64,000 nt of DNA from Mya arenaria (lineage: Eukaryota > Mollusca > Bivalvia > Myida > Myidae): NCBI RefSeq assembly GCF_026914265.1, contig NC_069129.1, positions 16,794,945-16,858,944 of the forward strand, read 5' to 3'. The notes under the pieces are model-generated. The model saw nothing but the letters and a program-made list of their open reading frames with translations. It did no database searches and was not told the origin of the DNA. The translations under genes were made by a program, and so were the position numbers. Positions 21,301 through 36,127 of this stretch are shown one piece after another (position 1 is the stretch's first letter; each line of letters begins with the position of its first letter).

Positions 21301-23390
21301 AGAAAGGATTTCCCGGGCCTTATTGACTCAGGTCGTGTTATTCCAAACTTTTACGAGGTCATAACAGTTTAGTTTCTTCTGAAGGTATATGATCTGCAGA
21401 TACTTTATATCTATTATGTCTGCGTTTTAGCGAGAAAACTGAGTTTATATTTTACCGATTTAAAAGGTCAAGTTTGGTCTATATGGTATGCAGATACCTT
21501 TTATCTATTATGTCTGCGTTTAAGCGAGAGGAATGACTTCAGATTTTAGCGATTTATTAGGTCACGTTTGATCTATATCGTATGTAGATACTTTTTATTT
21601 TTTATTTCTGCGTTTTAGCGAGAACACTGATTTTGGATTTTACCGATTTATAAGGTCATGTTTGTTCCATATGGCGTGCAAGATATATACTAACAAAATG
21701 TATTAAAGTTCGTATGTTGATTTCCAGCCATGTTATTCCAAGCCTTTAACGACTGACATAAAAACATAACGTACTACAGCTATTATTACGTACTAGAGGT
21801 AGAAGGGTGCAAATATTTGTTCAACTCTATGTTCAGAGTTATTGGAAAGCAATCATCTTTATAATATTAACTCCCAATATGTATACCTATTTTGACCATA
21901 AGTATTTTGACGTGTTATATAGGAAACGAAATCGGGAACAAAATCGACTTTGAAATAACGTTGTGTTAGGGTATAAAGGGTTTGTTAGGGTTGGGGTTAG
22001 TTTTGAATCCGCTACATCATTTAAATAATGCGAACATATACCCATTTAACACCACCTTCAGCGTCGATGCTGTTTTCAATTACAGCCTCCTTTGATGTCG
22101 AAGTTGGATATTGAAAAGCAATGTCTTGTTGTACACAATCAAAGATCGTTGTAAGATTTCCAACTAGTATTGCCAACAAACTTACGGGTGGAAAGATTTT
22201 TGTTAATCGAATTTGAATTTAATAATTGATCAGAATATAGATCGAATGCAAAGGTATATCATAACATTTTACTACTCTCAAAAATATTGCATATTCTCTT
22301 ATTGAAGAACCGCTCTTGAATGATAACGATCATTCATCATAAAATGGTTTTTGCAGCTGCTCGGTGAGTTCAAAGTCAATTTCCGTCAGGGTTTTAAGAC
22401 ATTATATGCCCGGCTACTTCTTAAGAACTTTCTGATAATCAGAGGATCAGGAGAGGTATAACATTCAAAAACCTGGTTTTACAATTTTCCACCAAGATGC
22501 TTTTGCCAGCCCAAGATAAATCGTATAATGAACAATACTTATGGTTAAGAGATAAGCCTTTGAGTGTGATAACGAACAGTCCTATATCCCAGTCTAGACT
22601 GAGACTCAGAAAAGCCCTTCTACTAAATTTCAAAGAATCATCTTTATTCCATTTGTTTTTAAAAAAGTATATGTAATTAAAGGTACAATTTCAAGTATAA
22701 ATAACATTCAGAAAATTTTACCATCAAATCTCAACTAGAATGAGAGTTGCAAAGCAATACAGATTTTCAGTTTCGCCTCTTGAGTCTGAACTCAGACTTG
22801 AGGTAAATATATGATATTGATATTGCAGTTTCGCCACTTGAGTCTGAACTCAGACTTGAGGTAAATATATGATATTGATATTGCAGTTTCGCCACTTGAG
22901 TCTGAACTCAGACTTGATGTAAATATATAATATTGATATTGCAGTTTCGCCACTTGAGTCTGAACTCAGACTTGATGTAAATATATAATATTGATATTGC
23001 AGTTTCGCCACTTGAGTCTGAACTCAGACTTGAGGTTATTTGTAATGGCCTCAGTATCAAAATATATAATATTGACCGGCATTTATTTCATTTCTACAAC
23101 TGAGGCTTTACATCTGTACCAGATCTTTGTACCAAACGTGCGCAAACGCTATGAACATTATTCATTTAGAGTGGTTCACCGTTATCCTTTCTTGTGTTGG
23201 TCATGAGTTAAGTGAATATTATTAAAATGACATAATAATGCAAGTATGATTTATGGGTAAAGTACCAACTGTTTCTGTCAATAAAACCAATGGAAATGAA
23301 TATTTCATGCGGGCAGAACCCATTTCAAAGTTAATGGGAACCGATGCATCATACATTTTGTTTCTTAATGTACCGTCGTTTCTAAACAGA

Positions 23391-23471
<81 letters not shown>

Positions 23472-26400
23472 GACTTAAGTATTGGTTTCGTTATAATTTC
23501 ATAATAATTAGCATAATTAGCTGTAATGTCTGGTTTGCACTCTGTAGAAAATATGTTGAACGCATATGAACCATTGTTTTCAAAGATATATTTATATACA
23601 ATAAGATGATGAGTCGAGAATTACAAGCTGTTCGTTGACATTCATTCAGCTTTTTGTTTGATTGTATTTAGGTAACGTTCTGCTGGTTGATGGATTGATA
23701 ATTAGTTAAACATTTTTGTGTCCTTGCTTGATCAAGACATATGTTACGTTTGTTTGAAAAATTGATGTTAAAGTTTATGTTCATGTTGGTTTCAAATATT
23801 GTTTTAACCCCCTGGTTGCTCAAAGTTACCTCCATTGAGACCATGAACCGTATTGATTTTACTTTTTATTTGTGAACATGAATACAGTGTAAGAACTCTA
23901 GCTTTATTGCAAAGTGGTTACACAGTAAAAAATTGCCGTATGTGAATAATTTGGTATAATATTTGCCTATGGACCTACAACATGCTGATAGAAAATGTTC
24001 TGTTCTGTTGTATGACACCATTTGCTGTTAGTATTTACATGGATATGGTTTTTCCTAGGGATGAACCCGAAGGCTTAGTTTTTAACTTATTTATCTTACA
24101 ACTGTAACGTGCGAGCCAATGAAACACCAGCAGATCCCTTTAGGGAAAAGCCTGAATGGGTCCACTTGTCTTTATATACACTAACTTTGCTAATTTGCAT
24201 ATTACCAACCAAGTTTATCCGGTTCCTTCAGGGAAAAGCATGCTCGACCCTGAAGGGGTCCACTGGTCTTTATATACACTAACTTCTCTATTCTCACATA
24301 GCCCGGGCTTTGCTAATTTGCATATTACCAACCAAGTTTACATCCGGTATGAACGTACTTCCGTTTTATACGGAATATTATTATGAACGTACCTCCGCCG
24401 CCTACAGCGGACCGTTACACAACGATTGTGAAACAAGTTATTGCACCATCATCTAACTCACTCACGTTTGCATGTTTTGCTTTTTGTTATTGGGGAAACC
24501 GGAGAACCCGGAGGAAAGCGACTTGTCTGCCTTGGTGACCAAAACCCAAAGTCACACTTAAGGCTCTTACTTTAAAGGCAGGCCCAATTACGGTAAAGCC
24601 AATTGCGCAACAAAAATAGTACCTTTAAAATTAAGTAGATAATGAGGGGGTAATGCGTTTTCAATGAAAAAGTTAAATAAAAACCGGGTTATCAAATATT
24701 TATGCACGACAAACCGCATATATTTATTTACTTGACGTATTCTTATAAAAATAAAACACGTCTGTTATGAACGATTATCAATGGAATATTGATCCATTGA
24801 ACACAGGCGGCAGTATTGGTTAGTATCGCTACCACTTGCATAAATTGTCATTACCCATCGAAAACATTCTATGTTCTATCCCTAAACGATACTACCGCCT
24901 ATGGTATGTTCTACCTGCCTGAGCAAAACTCGTAAGTGACTGTTTTCGTTAAAGAAATATATTACTCCCGATGGCCAAGGCTTAAAAAGATACACTCATT
25001 CAATGTTAAACTGAAACGTTTCATTTGTCATTTGTTTTTTATCGTCAGGTTGTTGAGAGGTTCAGAGAGTGTATGGTAATTTATTAAATTACAAATTGCA
25101 TCGGTTGCCTTGAAACTTGAAATATCTCGGTTGCTAAATGAGTGCGAAACTTAAAACGGCGAACTTCCTTGCAAGGTGCAAACCAACTTTAGAATACAAG
25201 TGTACGGTTCACGTAACAGGTCGGGTTGAAATTTAAATCAACTTCTTGCTTCTGCTAAAAGTATTTAGCTCGTCTGTTTTGCGAAGAAAATATGTCGAAG
25301 TATTAAGTATTATCATTGCATTGGTGTCATCGTCGGCGGCGATGGCGGCTTCGGTGTGATTACATATTATGCACCAGTCAATTGTAAACACGCACCCCAC
25401 CCCCAACCCCCTCAGGTCCGGGGAATAGCGGGGACTTTGACATTCGGTCCAGCCAATCCTAGGTAAAATCACCGCCCTGTAGGGACAAACTGATGGTAAT
25501 ATCCCCGCCAAATGCCCCCCTCCCCCTCACCCCCGGGGATATCCTAGGTAAGGCCTATTACCCGCTATTATTGGGAGAATAAAATCACCACATTCACTCG
25601 GCACTGCGGGATCACCTGGAAACACGACCCATCCATTTTCCCTGCTATTCGGGTATACCACCGATCTGGGGGTGGGGAAGGGGGAAGGGGATACAATTGA
25701 CTGGTGCATTAGTTTAGTCCGCTTAAAATCATGTACTAAATATAATATACACTCAATATTTCATACAGAGGAGATCGTCATCTGGCAACCTTTCCTTCAG
25801 CCGATCAGACGAAGCTCGAGCGAGTACTAAGTCAGATTGGCATCGGCCATAACTCGAATAAAAGGTTTTAGGTTATACATATATTCGAGTGAATCTTTAT
25901 AGACACATTGCCATAGTCAATACGCACATGTATACTTCTACGCCGCTGTATCTAGCTTAAATAATTGTCGAGTTATTCATTTTGTTTCACTGAGAGAAAA
26001 ACAAACAAAACAGACCAGCGTGTGCGTTCGCCCCACAGCGCTCTTGTTATACGCATTACGTTTTAATGATTTGTTTAGGAGATACGATTAACACGGAAGG
26101 TATATATACATGACGGATTTATTAGATATTACATATTTTTTATTTTTCATTTCCCGGATTTTGCTGGTACTTAAGTTTTATGTAAACATTTTTAACCGAA
26201 GGGTATTTTCACGAAAGTACATATGTAAATGAAAACAAATGAAACGTTTTGTGACTGGAGATGAGTACGAAATCGACTACGTTATAGATATGTCGGGTCA
26301 ATTTTCGTTCTATTATTACTTTCTTTGGTTACAATGAAGCGATAGTAATTTTGTTTTATTGCTATTTCATTTCACTTCGTACTTGAACGATTTCATACAT

Positions 26401-29400
26401 GATGTAAAGAACATTCGATGCATTCAGGTATTTTATTTCAATTTTAGCACAGAAATATCCCCATAATTCGTCTTAGTTAACTTATTTCTCGGTTGAAAAG
26501 TGTATAAAATTTGGGGTTAAAGGCAGGCTTTATGAACGTTTTGTTATAAAGTTGTGGTTGAAATACAGCATGGGTGTTCTTTCGCAGGTTTACAGCTAAT
26601 GTTTGAACTTTTAGAGTATATTTATGTATAAACATGGAAATGGCGGTTGCTGTTGTTGTTTTTTTTTAAATTTCCAGTCGCTAAATTTCATGTAGATCGA
26701 ATTGGACGGTGGAGTGTACAGAAAGGTTGCCCCATATTCTGTAGATCGCCCGAATTGAGACTTACATATACATTGAGGCGACCTTTCTGTACATCGCCCG
26801 AATTGAGACTTACATATACCTAAGGTATTGGGTATGTCATGTTTGTATTCGTACATGAAAAAATGAAATATTTAGTATTCCACTTTAAACCGTTTTGTGC
26901 ATTCAAATCTGATATTTAAAGTGAAATTTTATCCTGTGGAAAAAACTTTTGTTATGATGCATCTAGTTTTACAGTGTAAATCTTTATTTGAACAAACTGG
27001 TTTTTACTGTGTAAATCTCTATTTGTTTGCCATTATATTTCCTATCACGACTGAGGTCAGAAAGCGCATAAATAGTTCGTAAAATCCATTTATAAGCCTC
27101 AAGATGAATGCAAAAAATGAAAACATATTATTCACCTATGGCGTCATGCCCTGGCTTGTTATTGCGAACAATTCTGATGTTTTTACGATCTTTCAAGACT
27201 AGAAAGATAATAGTTGCTTTCTCTCTCACACACTCATTCTGCCACAGGTATGTTTAAATATCTGGAGCTCAAGGAATGGAAATGTTGTTTGCTGTTTAAT
27301 TGGTTTGTTAATTACGGTAATAGATTAACCATGCATATTAACTGATGTGACCTATTACTCTATTAACTTCAATGAACTAATCATAACAGTTATGTTTATA
27401 TGTATCTACAAAAGAATACAAATAATAAAAACACTTATTATAATCAGTACTTAGTTGGCTGTTATTTCATTGATAATGAAGTAAATGTCGGCAATTGCAA
27501 ATTAATGTTATGTTTAAAGATGCATTCTAACTCCCAAAAAAGATTTACTATAATTACAATTGTTTTGATATACCAAAAAGGATGAATAAATGTCGAAAAC
27601 AATGGTACTGATGTTTACGGGGTTTAATTTTAAAGAAAGGTGCAGAAAACATGGTATTTCTACCTTATGGGACTATAGTATATCACCGTATAACTTTTAG
27701 CACTCACCAATCATTTGAAATTTTTGCGTTTTCAGCTATTAAATACGCGGTTCCAATCTTGTTATCAATAATTAATATATTCAATAAATGCATTATTAAG
27801 TAAGTAGTTAAAGGTGTATCATTCAAAAATGTCTTTGTTTTAAATGTGTATGTATTGCTTTTGAATAAGATTGTCACTTTAAAAGCATAACTGAGCTTTC
27901 TAATAGTCCATGATACAAAACAAAGAAATCATTCATATCGCAATAAAACCTCATATCAATCTAATTGATACGAAGCCATATGGTAATATTCAAGTCTGTA
28001 ATAAAAGTTCAAAGTAAATGCTGAATAAAAAGAAACATGGTTTGAGGTAATAACGCGGAAGTTTTTTAAAGCTTCTCACAGATTTACCGTTTTTACAACT
28101 TTTTTTATTTTTTGTCTTCGAAAGAGCAAACTTTTGCGTAAAAAATTGTAAACCAATGATATAATGTTGCTGCCTAAAAATCAGATCGTAGATTTTCATA
28201 TATCCGTTCGAAAAGTAATGTTTTGTGGCTTAAATCGTTACTAACGGTTTTAGAAAAATGTATAAAACATCAATTTTTGAACTTAAATATAAAAGTCTGC
28301 GATCTAATTTTTTGTCAGCAGTCTTATATAACTGGTTTTCTTCGATTTTCGCAAAAAAATGGCTCGTTCCAAGACAAAAAGTTGTCAAAACGTTCAATCT
28401 GTGAGAGTGCAGCTTTAAGTCTATTCTGCATGTATTTCTGTTACAACATAAAACTGCATGATGTATTGTTTTATATTCATATCAACATGTTTATCCGTCA
28501 GCCAATTTTTATTCAGCAATGCCCTTTAAGTTTTGAGTAACAGACTGGTTAATTACGATGTAAGTATTAAACGTTTTTATTGGCATACACAAGGTTATGC
28601 ATTGTGGTTCTTAGAATTGTAGTTGGTATTAAATGAAAGTTTGTTATGGGCATAATCTGGGTCAAGGTAAATAAAAATGTTATACATTTAAAATTTTAAA
28701 GCGTTACCTAACATGTTCTTACATTTTCATAGATTAGGATACAACCTAAATGTTCAGCCAATGAAATTGCAGATATGTAATCATAAAGTACTAGGCTTTA
28801 TCATTAATTATTTCAACTTTCGCGGATATTTAAAGGTCCGCATATTGCCACTCGGAAACAAACCCTCTGAGTCAGATTTTACGTTGACAATGTGTCAGCC
28901 AATGAGTTTGTTTTCTAAGATAGTTAGATTGCCTTAAAACACGTTTTCAGCAAACGAGGAACCACACGTGACGTCATGTCTGTAAGTTATAAAACTGCAA
29001 TTATAAAAGATTAAGAGTGCTGTCCGCCCGGTTAGCTCAGTCGGTAGAGCGTTGGACTGTTAATAGGACAACCCGGGTTCGATTCCCGGGCGGACCAGGT
29101 CACTTCTGTTGTGATTGGTTATGAAATCCTTTCTACGACCAATCGCATTGTACCACTGCCCCTGGCATGTATAGAAGTTGTCAGTTCCTTGCAGAAGTGA
29201 AGGCACCTAGTACTGGTTCATCGCCCAGGATAGGTGTGCGGTGGTTGAACTGTCACTCTGGGACCCTTCAATGTGCTCACGCCGGGACCCGGAGTATAAA
29301 CTACTAAACCCACCATTAAGAGTGCTTCTTGTTAAAGACCGTTAGGCGATCTGATTGGCTCTAAATTTAGGTCATATTCACAGGGAAAATATTTCTGTTA

Positions 29401-32400
29401 TGTAGGGTCAGTGTCAAGGTCACTGTTATAAATATAGGAGGACATGATAAGAAATATTAATTTCTGACTATGATGATTTTTGGTATAAAAAGGCAATAAG
29501 CTGAACAAAATTGCCTGTGTTTTTATTGACCATATCTCCTCTAAGCCTTTTTAATTAGCCTGGTTTTATCGAAACATGATTAAGTTTTGAGCCTTTCCTT
29601 AAAATAGACACATCATTTTTACATTTCCATGACGTGTGTATGATTACTTGAATATACAAAAACTACTTAGATAAATAAAGCAATTTTATATGCTTACAAA
29701 ATCCATTTGCGGATTGCAATCTGTCGTAAAACTTTCAAGAACATTATCACATTTACAAACTGATGTGTCTCGCTAGGTGCCCAAATTATGACTCATCTAG
29801 GATGTTTTGTAAGTTTCATACCGCGTTAAATTTACGAACAATTAGACTGTAACATTGTCAAAGCGGTTTTACATCAAACAGGTATCTGCAGTTTATGCAT
29901 GAACACTTAAACTGACTTTTTACAGGGCATTTGCATTTAGGCGTAAAAACAATTATGTTTGTTTCCACAAACCCGACCGACCCTATTTTTGTTCTTCCCG
30001 ACCCTACACATTTTTTTACCGTAATTAATGTGGAAATTTTTTTTCGTAATTTTCTAAAAAAATGTTTATTTGGTTTAAGTGGACATGTTAAAATTTGACC
30101 GTTTCATGTTTGAAATTTTCTACAATAGCGATATATCCTGATATTGGTCGGTTTGGAACAGAATCCCGGTTCTCAAAAGAAAAGATAGTAACAAAAGTTA
30201 TTCCTACCTACCTCCCCTATTATGTTCGAGCTGTTAGTGAAAATATTTTATTTGTTTTGGCCTTAATTTCTGATGATTAAATTTGATAACAAAAACTCAA
30301 TTTGCTGTCTAGATGGAGCGATACAGTTAGCAATATTTCACATATTAAAAGTGAAAAGTTGCATACAATCGCACCCTGTTGGCTCGAACTCGCTTGACTC
30401 GAACTCCTCGATGGCTCGAACTAGATGTAAAGTACCGATTTCTTTCGAGTTCGAGCCAGTGGGGTTCGACTGTATATAGATTGGGACATTCATTAACTAT
30501 AAATGTTTGTTTAATTAAATAAATTAAGACATAGTTTAAACACGCTGGCATTTTTAATGCAACAAATCAAAATCAACGCTGTCCCTCAAACATTGGAGCA
30601 ATTATTCGTTAATTCAGATATAAATCATTTACATTTTTGAATAAACGTTTTGATTGAATGTATCTGACTGGCAATAATCAGACAATTGTAAATTAAAAGA
30701 CCTCGGAGACGTCACTTAATACCCGAATCTTTTTTTTTACTGACAGCTTACAGACAGAATATCTTTCATAGAGTCATAAAACTTTTGATTGAGAGAAACT
30801 GATACCTCGTACCTTTGTTGAGCTAGGCACACCCGTTTTTGATAAAACAAAAAATAAATAAAAAACATACACATATTTTATGTTCATAAAATGAAATCCA
30901 AATTGCACTTAATAATCTTTTTTGTCAGTCGACGTGATAAATAAAAGGTTTCTTTATAAAAAATGGTTATAAGCTTAGTTATTCGTTATTAAAAAAAGTA
31001 AGTCTTCAGACTTTACTGTTCTGTTCGTTATATTAAGAATGTGACATGTTTCAATTTGAGTGGATTAAAATTTGGTGTTCCGAGTGCAGCTTTTCTTGTC
31101 AGTGACTTCTAATAATAAGAACAGAACAGAACAGAATTTAACGTAATTTTATTAAGTACAAGCATGCATATATACAGCTTATCACCATTCGAACAGCTAT
31201 TATGATTATAACATGCACCCACACTTATCACGAATACTTTATGTTGAATATATAAATATTTGAGCTGCAATAAGTTTACGGCTATATATTAAAAAGATTT
31301 TATTTTATTTCCAGCTGTGCACAGGTGGTTTAGAATATTAAGACATTTCAACTTCAGAGCCCACCTGTCAAACTTGTGGTTAGGTATTTCGTATTTTGGC
31401 CTGAATCTGAACGTGACTGATGATATTTGATACTATTAATTAGATGCGCCTAGCGTGCATTAAACTACAATAATGCACACTAAAATCACAGTCAGTAATC
31501 TATCTTGTTACGCGGAATAAAGGTTTGGTTCTTTTCCAAGTGTGAGAAATGCGGTAGACTGAAATAGGATAAATTGTCAGAAATTATGTGCAAGAAGGCA
31601 CATGCAGCGCGTACATCCTCCTATACATGTATGTAAATAACCAAGCACGTGCATGCATGCGCGCGCGCGTGCGTGTGTGAAAACGTGTGTTTACGTGCGT
31701 GCATGCGCGCGCGTGTGTTTTTGTTTATACGCGTGTTTGCGTGCGTGTGGGTGGGGCTGATCATTGAAGGTTACACAACGGAACTCTTTCTAGGAATTCT
31801 AGAAATATGTCCCAAACATTTATAAATTTGCATTAATGATCTTGTATTAGAAGTGATTTTCCCATCGCCTTGATTGATCTAGAGTTACGTGTTTCATTAG
31901 CAGCTTTGGAAACGTCTACCTTCGGCCTAAACCTGTAAAAGCTCTGACATAAGCGAGTAAAACACACCATGCTTTATTTTGATGCACGTAAACTACTGTT
32001 TTGTAATAAGATGAGACATTGTTTATTTATAAATTCCCGTTGAGTACCATATAATCAGGTATGCTTTTATTAGACGAGCTGGCTTTTATCTTAACAATTT
32101 TATTGATAAAAAACATATTCTTATCATCCCACACAGAGATTTGGGTAGTAATTTTATCAAATTGTGTTTAAATTTCCAAGAGGTAACAGTCGAATTTATT
32201 TCCTCTTTTATTTTACGCGTAAAATTAAATTAAAATATGATAAATAGCTTAACTGGTAAAGGTGAATTCAACTGCTACATCTATAGATGTGCAAAATTTG
32301 ATTTTCGGGCCAATTGAACCCACGAAATGAAACCAATATAACGTCTTTCATAAAAACGAATATATTGCCCTTAATGTATTCCAGAAGATGTTGCAACTAA

Positions 32401-35400
32401 AATAGCTCACACAGATATCGCTATATTGCATTTTTAATTGTTTTAGATTAGGGAAAACTATCAATGTCTGTTAATTAAATTTTAGTTTCATAAAGCATAG
32501 CTTTATTTTTGCATTTCTCAAAAGAGCGTTGAATATTTCAGCGACTAGGGAAGGTTACTGTATTTGTTTTTGGCTTTTAAGGAAGGTATGCATATTCTGG
32601 TTTTCCTGGAACGTTTAAGTTGTCGCATATCCCTTTCTTATTAAAAGGTTATGTGTATTGTGGCTTTTCTGGGAAAGTGTTGCATACTAATACGGCGTTG
32701 CTGGAAATTTTGTTGCGTTCATAAGCTTTTCTTAAATGTTTGCTGCATCTTTCTGACAAGTAGCTGCAATCTTTCGCATTCATGAACACATGAACACAGT
32801 CGTTGCATAATTTGGCTCTCAAATACCAGATAGAAGAAGATTAAATTCGACGTCAATTCTTTCTCAAAAGATGTTACATCTTTATGGCTTTTCTGAATGG
32901 CTGTATATTTTTGCGTTTCGAAACGCTGGTTTCATATTTTATCTTTTCGTAATGGTTATTGCTTTTTCAGCTTTTCTAGAAAGCTGTTGCATATTTTGGT
33001 TTCTTAACTTTATTCTTAAGAACCTTGCATAGCGTTTAACTCCCCGATGCTTTGGCTTTGCAGGACTCGCCCGGCATATTTTGGCTTTTTAGAAAGGACC
33101 GTTACACAAAAGTCTAGCTTTTCGAAAAAGTTGTTGCACTAAGGCTTGTTTGTTTTTAAAGTTCACGCACATTTTGGATTTTCGAAATGGTTTAGGGATA
33201 GTTTTGGCTTCTTTTAAAGGTAGTTTCATTCTTTGGCATTCCTGAAATGTTTTTCCTGTGGTTGTCCGGTATGCGGAGTGGTTTGGCACACTCGCTTTTC
33301 ACCAATGCGACCCGTGTTCGATTCCCTGCTTGGGTACATGTGAGTTTGGTTTGTGGTCACCTAGTCGGGCATGTTGGTTTCCTCTGGGTACTCCGGTTTC
33401 CCCCACAACACAAGACCACACTCTATCGTGACAACGGGAGTGATTAATATAATGCTGTAGTAACTTCTTTCACAACCGTTGTGGAAAAAATACGTATAAC
33501 CTAAAGGTTGTGGCATAATTCGACTCAAATTTAAATATTAGGAGACGCATGTAATTTTGAAGGATATAAGACGCCGTCCATTCATTTTAAAACGTATACA
33601 TTTTAAATCTAACATTATAATCCCACCGGTACACAGTATTCACTGATTCTACTGTTTACCCAAAATCGTCGATTGCTTTGTTTAACAATACCTGAAGTTT
33701 AATAAATAATATCATTTTCGTCCGTTATCAACTATATTCCTAACATAATATGCACGCACCAGACACTAACATTGTCTTAATGTGACACCCGCGGGGCTAT
33801 GATCTTTGTCATGGAGTTAAAGAGATAATCAAAGATTGTATGCCTACTTTGGCAGGTTTTGTGGGCTAACGACTCAGTTTACAATGCACGGCTGGGTTTG
33901 ACATAAGAACAATAACAACGTCTGCCGAACCGCCATGTAGATTGATTTACCGTAGCAGGAGGTATACTGAAGTCTTGGTTGGAATGCCGTGACAAGGGGT
34001 ATTGTTTTCTGTTGGCGTAGATCAGAACATTGTCAGATGAGTTGCCCATAAATGACTTTGCTATTATGAGTTGTGTTGATAAATGGCATATGTTCTGATT
34101 GTCAATGCTCATTAAATGTGTTCTTGTATTAAATCAAGTTTTGTAAATTTTGATTAAGCTACTTAAGTTTATTTAGAGAATTAGAGAACCTACTGCTTGC
34201 GCCCCCCCCCTTTCACAACTTTTTGTCATGTGACTTTTCTGGGGGTTTCTAGGAGCCAATTCCTCGCACCATGCTAGCGCGCTTATATTCCCGATCAAGC
34301 ACTGGCTACCCGTTCTTGCTCTTGCAACTTTCCTTCCTTCATCGTAAACATTTTCATTGATGTGAATTAGTTTTAATTCTTAGGTTGTTTCATGACGTGC
34401 TCAGAAGTCTGTTTGCATTATTATAATCTAAGCAGATGCTCTTTTTTAAGTAGTTATCAACTTCATTAGTAAAGTTTCTGCACACTTTAAGCGATTGTTT
34501 TCCTATGCGCGTCTACCCGTGCACCGCGTTCGAGCAGTCTGTGTCTATTATGAGCATTAGCCAACTGCTAAACAAATCACTCATGTTTAAACCAAATTTT
34601 CTCCACGTTTGCGAAATTCCAGTCTCGCTAGGGTATACAAACTTTGAGGAAAAAAATCAAACAACGTGATCATTACTGCAGTATGTATAGATAGCTGTTC
34701 TATGGTTGTCCATGTTCTTTCAATTTATTCTAGCAATATTTGAAAACTAATTTAAGTTCTCAAACGAAGTTTCTGGCTATCTGACTGCATATATCTCGAA
34801 AAACATGATAAATATCTGAACTGATAAATAGAGGTGTTTTATTAAGTTTTTGTATTACGGATGTGGTACATGTAAGGGTCACATTGGCAAAGAGATGACC
34901 ATCTGATTTTTCATTACCGCAGCTACAGCTGTATTAAACTGTTTAACTTTCGTTTGGCCAATGTCAGCCATAATGGTAAGTGATTGGTCAAGTAAACATC
35001 ATTAAACAAAAATAAGTTATTTGAATGTATCTACGCCCTACCCAGGCTTGGTTGAACCGAAAGTCAAAGTCCGCGCTATTCCCCGGACCTTGTGAGGGTG
35101 GTTGCGTGGTTACAATTGACTGGTGCTTTAAAACCTTAAAACCTTACGAAGGTCGATATACAGTTTGAAGGTTACGCGCACATTGGTTAAACTTTAATCC
35201 AAATATTCGCAGTATCATTTCACCATAGTATCCGTCAACAAGCGTAAAATTGACACGACATCTGATGGACGTTCCATTTAACTCAATGTCCATCGAAGAC
35301 CTGTTCTATTGTCGAATGTAATTGCTTGTTGGTTCGGTTTCAAGATTTCCATGGGTCATCAAAAGTAATGGCCAGTAAGCAACTTGTAATGTACTCGCCT

Positions 35401-35872
35401 TACACAATTAGTAAATAAAACGAGATTTGAGTTGAGTTGAGTGTACTCGCCTTGCGCAAGGTTTGAACATTCTATCAAGTTGAATCTTTTTATTGCTAGT
35501 GATTTGGTCGCTATATTTATATGGTGTTTTTTTTGCCTTTCTCTATCGTTCAACTGCTATGTCCTCTTTAAACTATGGAGATAAAATTGTACCAAATTTA
35601 AAAAAAATACATGTTTTGTTCAAAAACTGTTCTTTTCAAAAGGAGTTCACTAATTTTAGTTCTTATTCATATAAAGTGAGTTATCAAATTTTCATCTATT
35701 TTTTTTATTTCACTCTTTTTCATTTCAAAAGTTTCCTTATACATGGCTACTTACAATTCTGCACATAGTCAAACAAAAATGATTATTATTGATTGAAACC
35801 TGCGTTTGTGGTTGCGATTGTTAATCGTCTATGTTATAACATTTTTGTTGTGGTTGTTGTTGTTGTGGTTGT

Positions 35873-35945
<73 letters not shown>

Positions 35946-35985
35946 ATCATTATTATAATCATTATTATAATTATTTTTATTTATA

Positions 35986-36049
<64 letters not shown>

Positions 36050-36096
36050 CATCATCATTATAACTATTATTATTATTGGTGTTGTTGTTGTGGCTA

Positions 36097-36127
<31 letters not shown>

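Noticed and set aside
29022..29097. A functional tRNA-Asn gene
   Set aside because: The anticodon stem is mismatched, a SINE body follows directly, and a 12-bp target duplication frames the whole unit.
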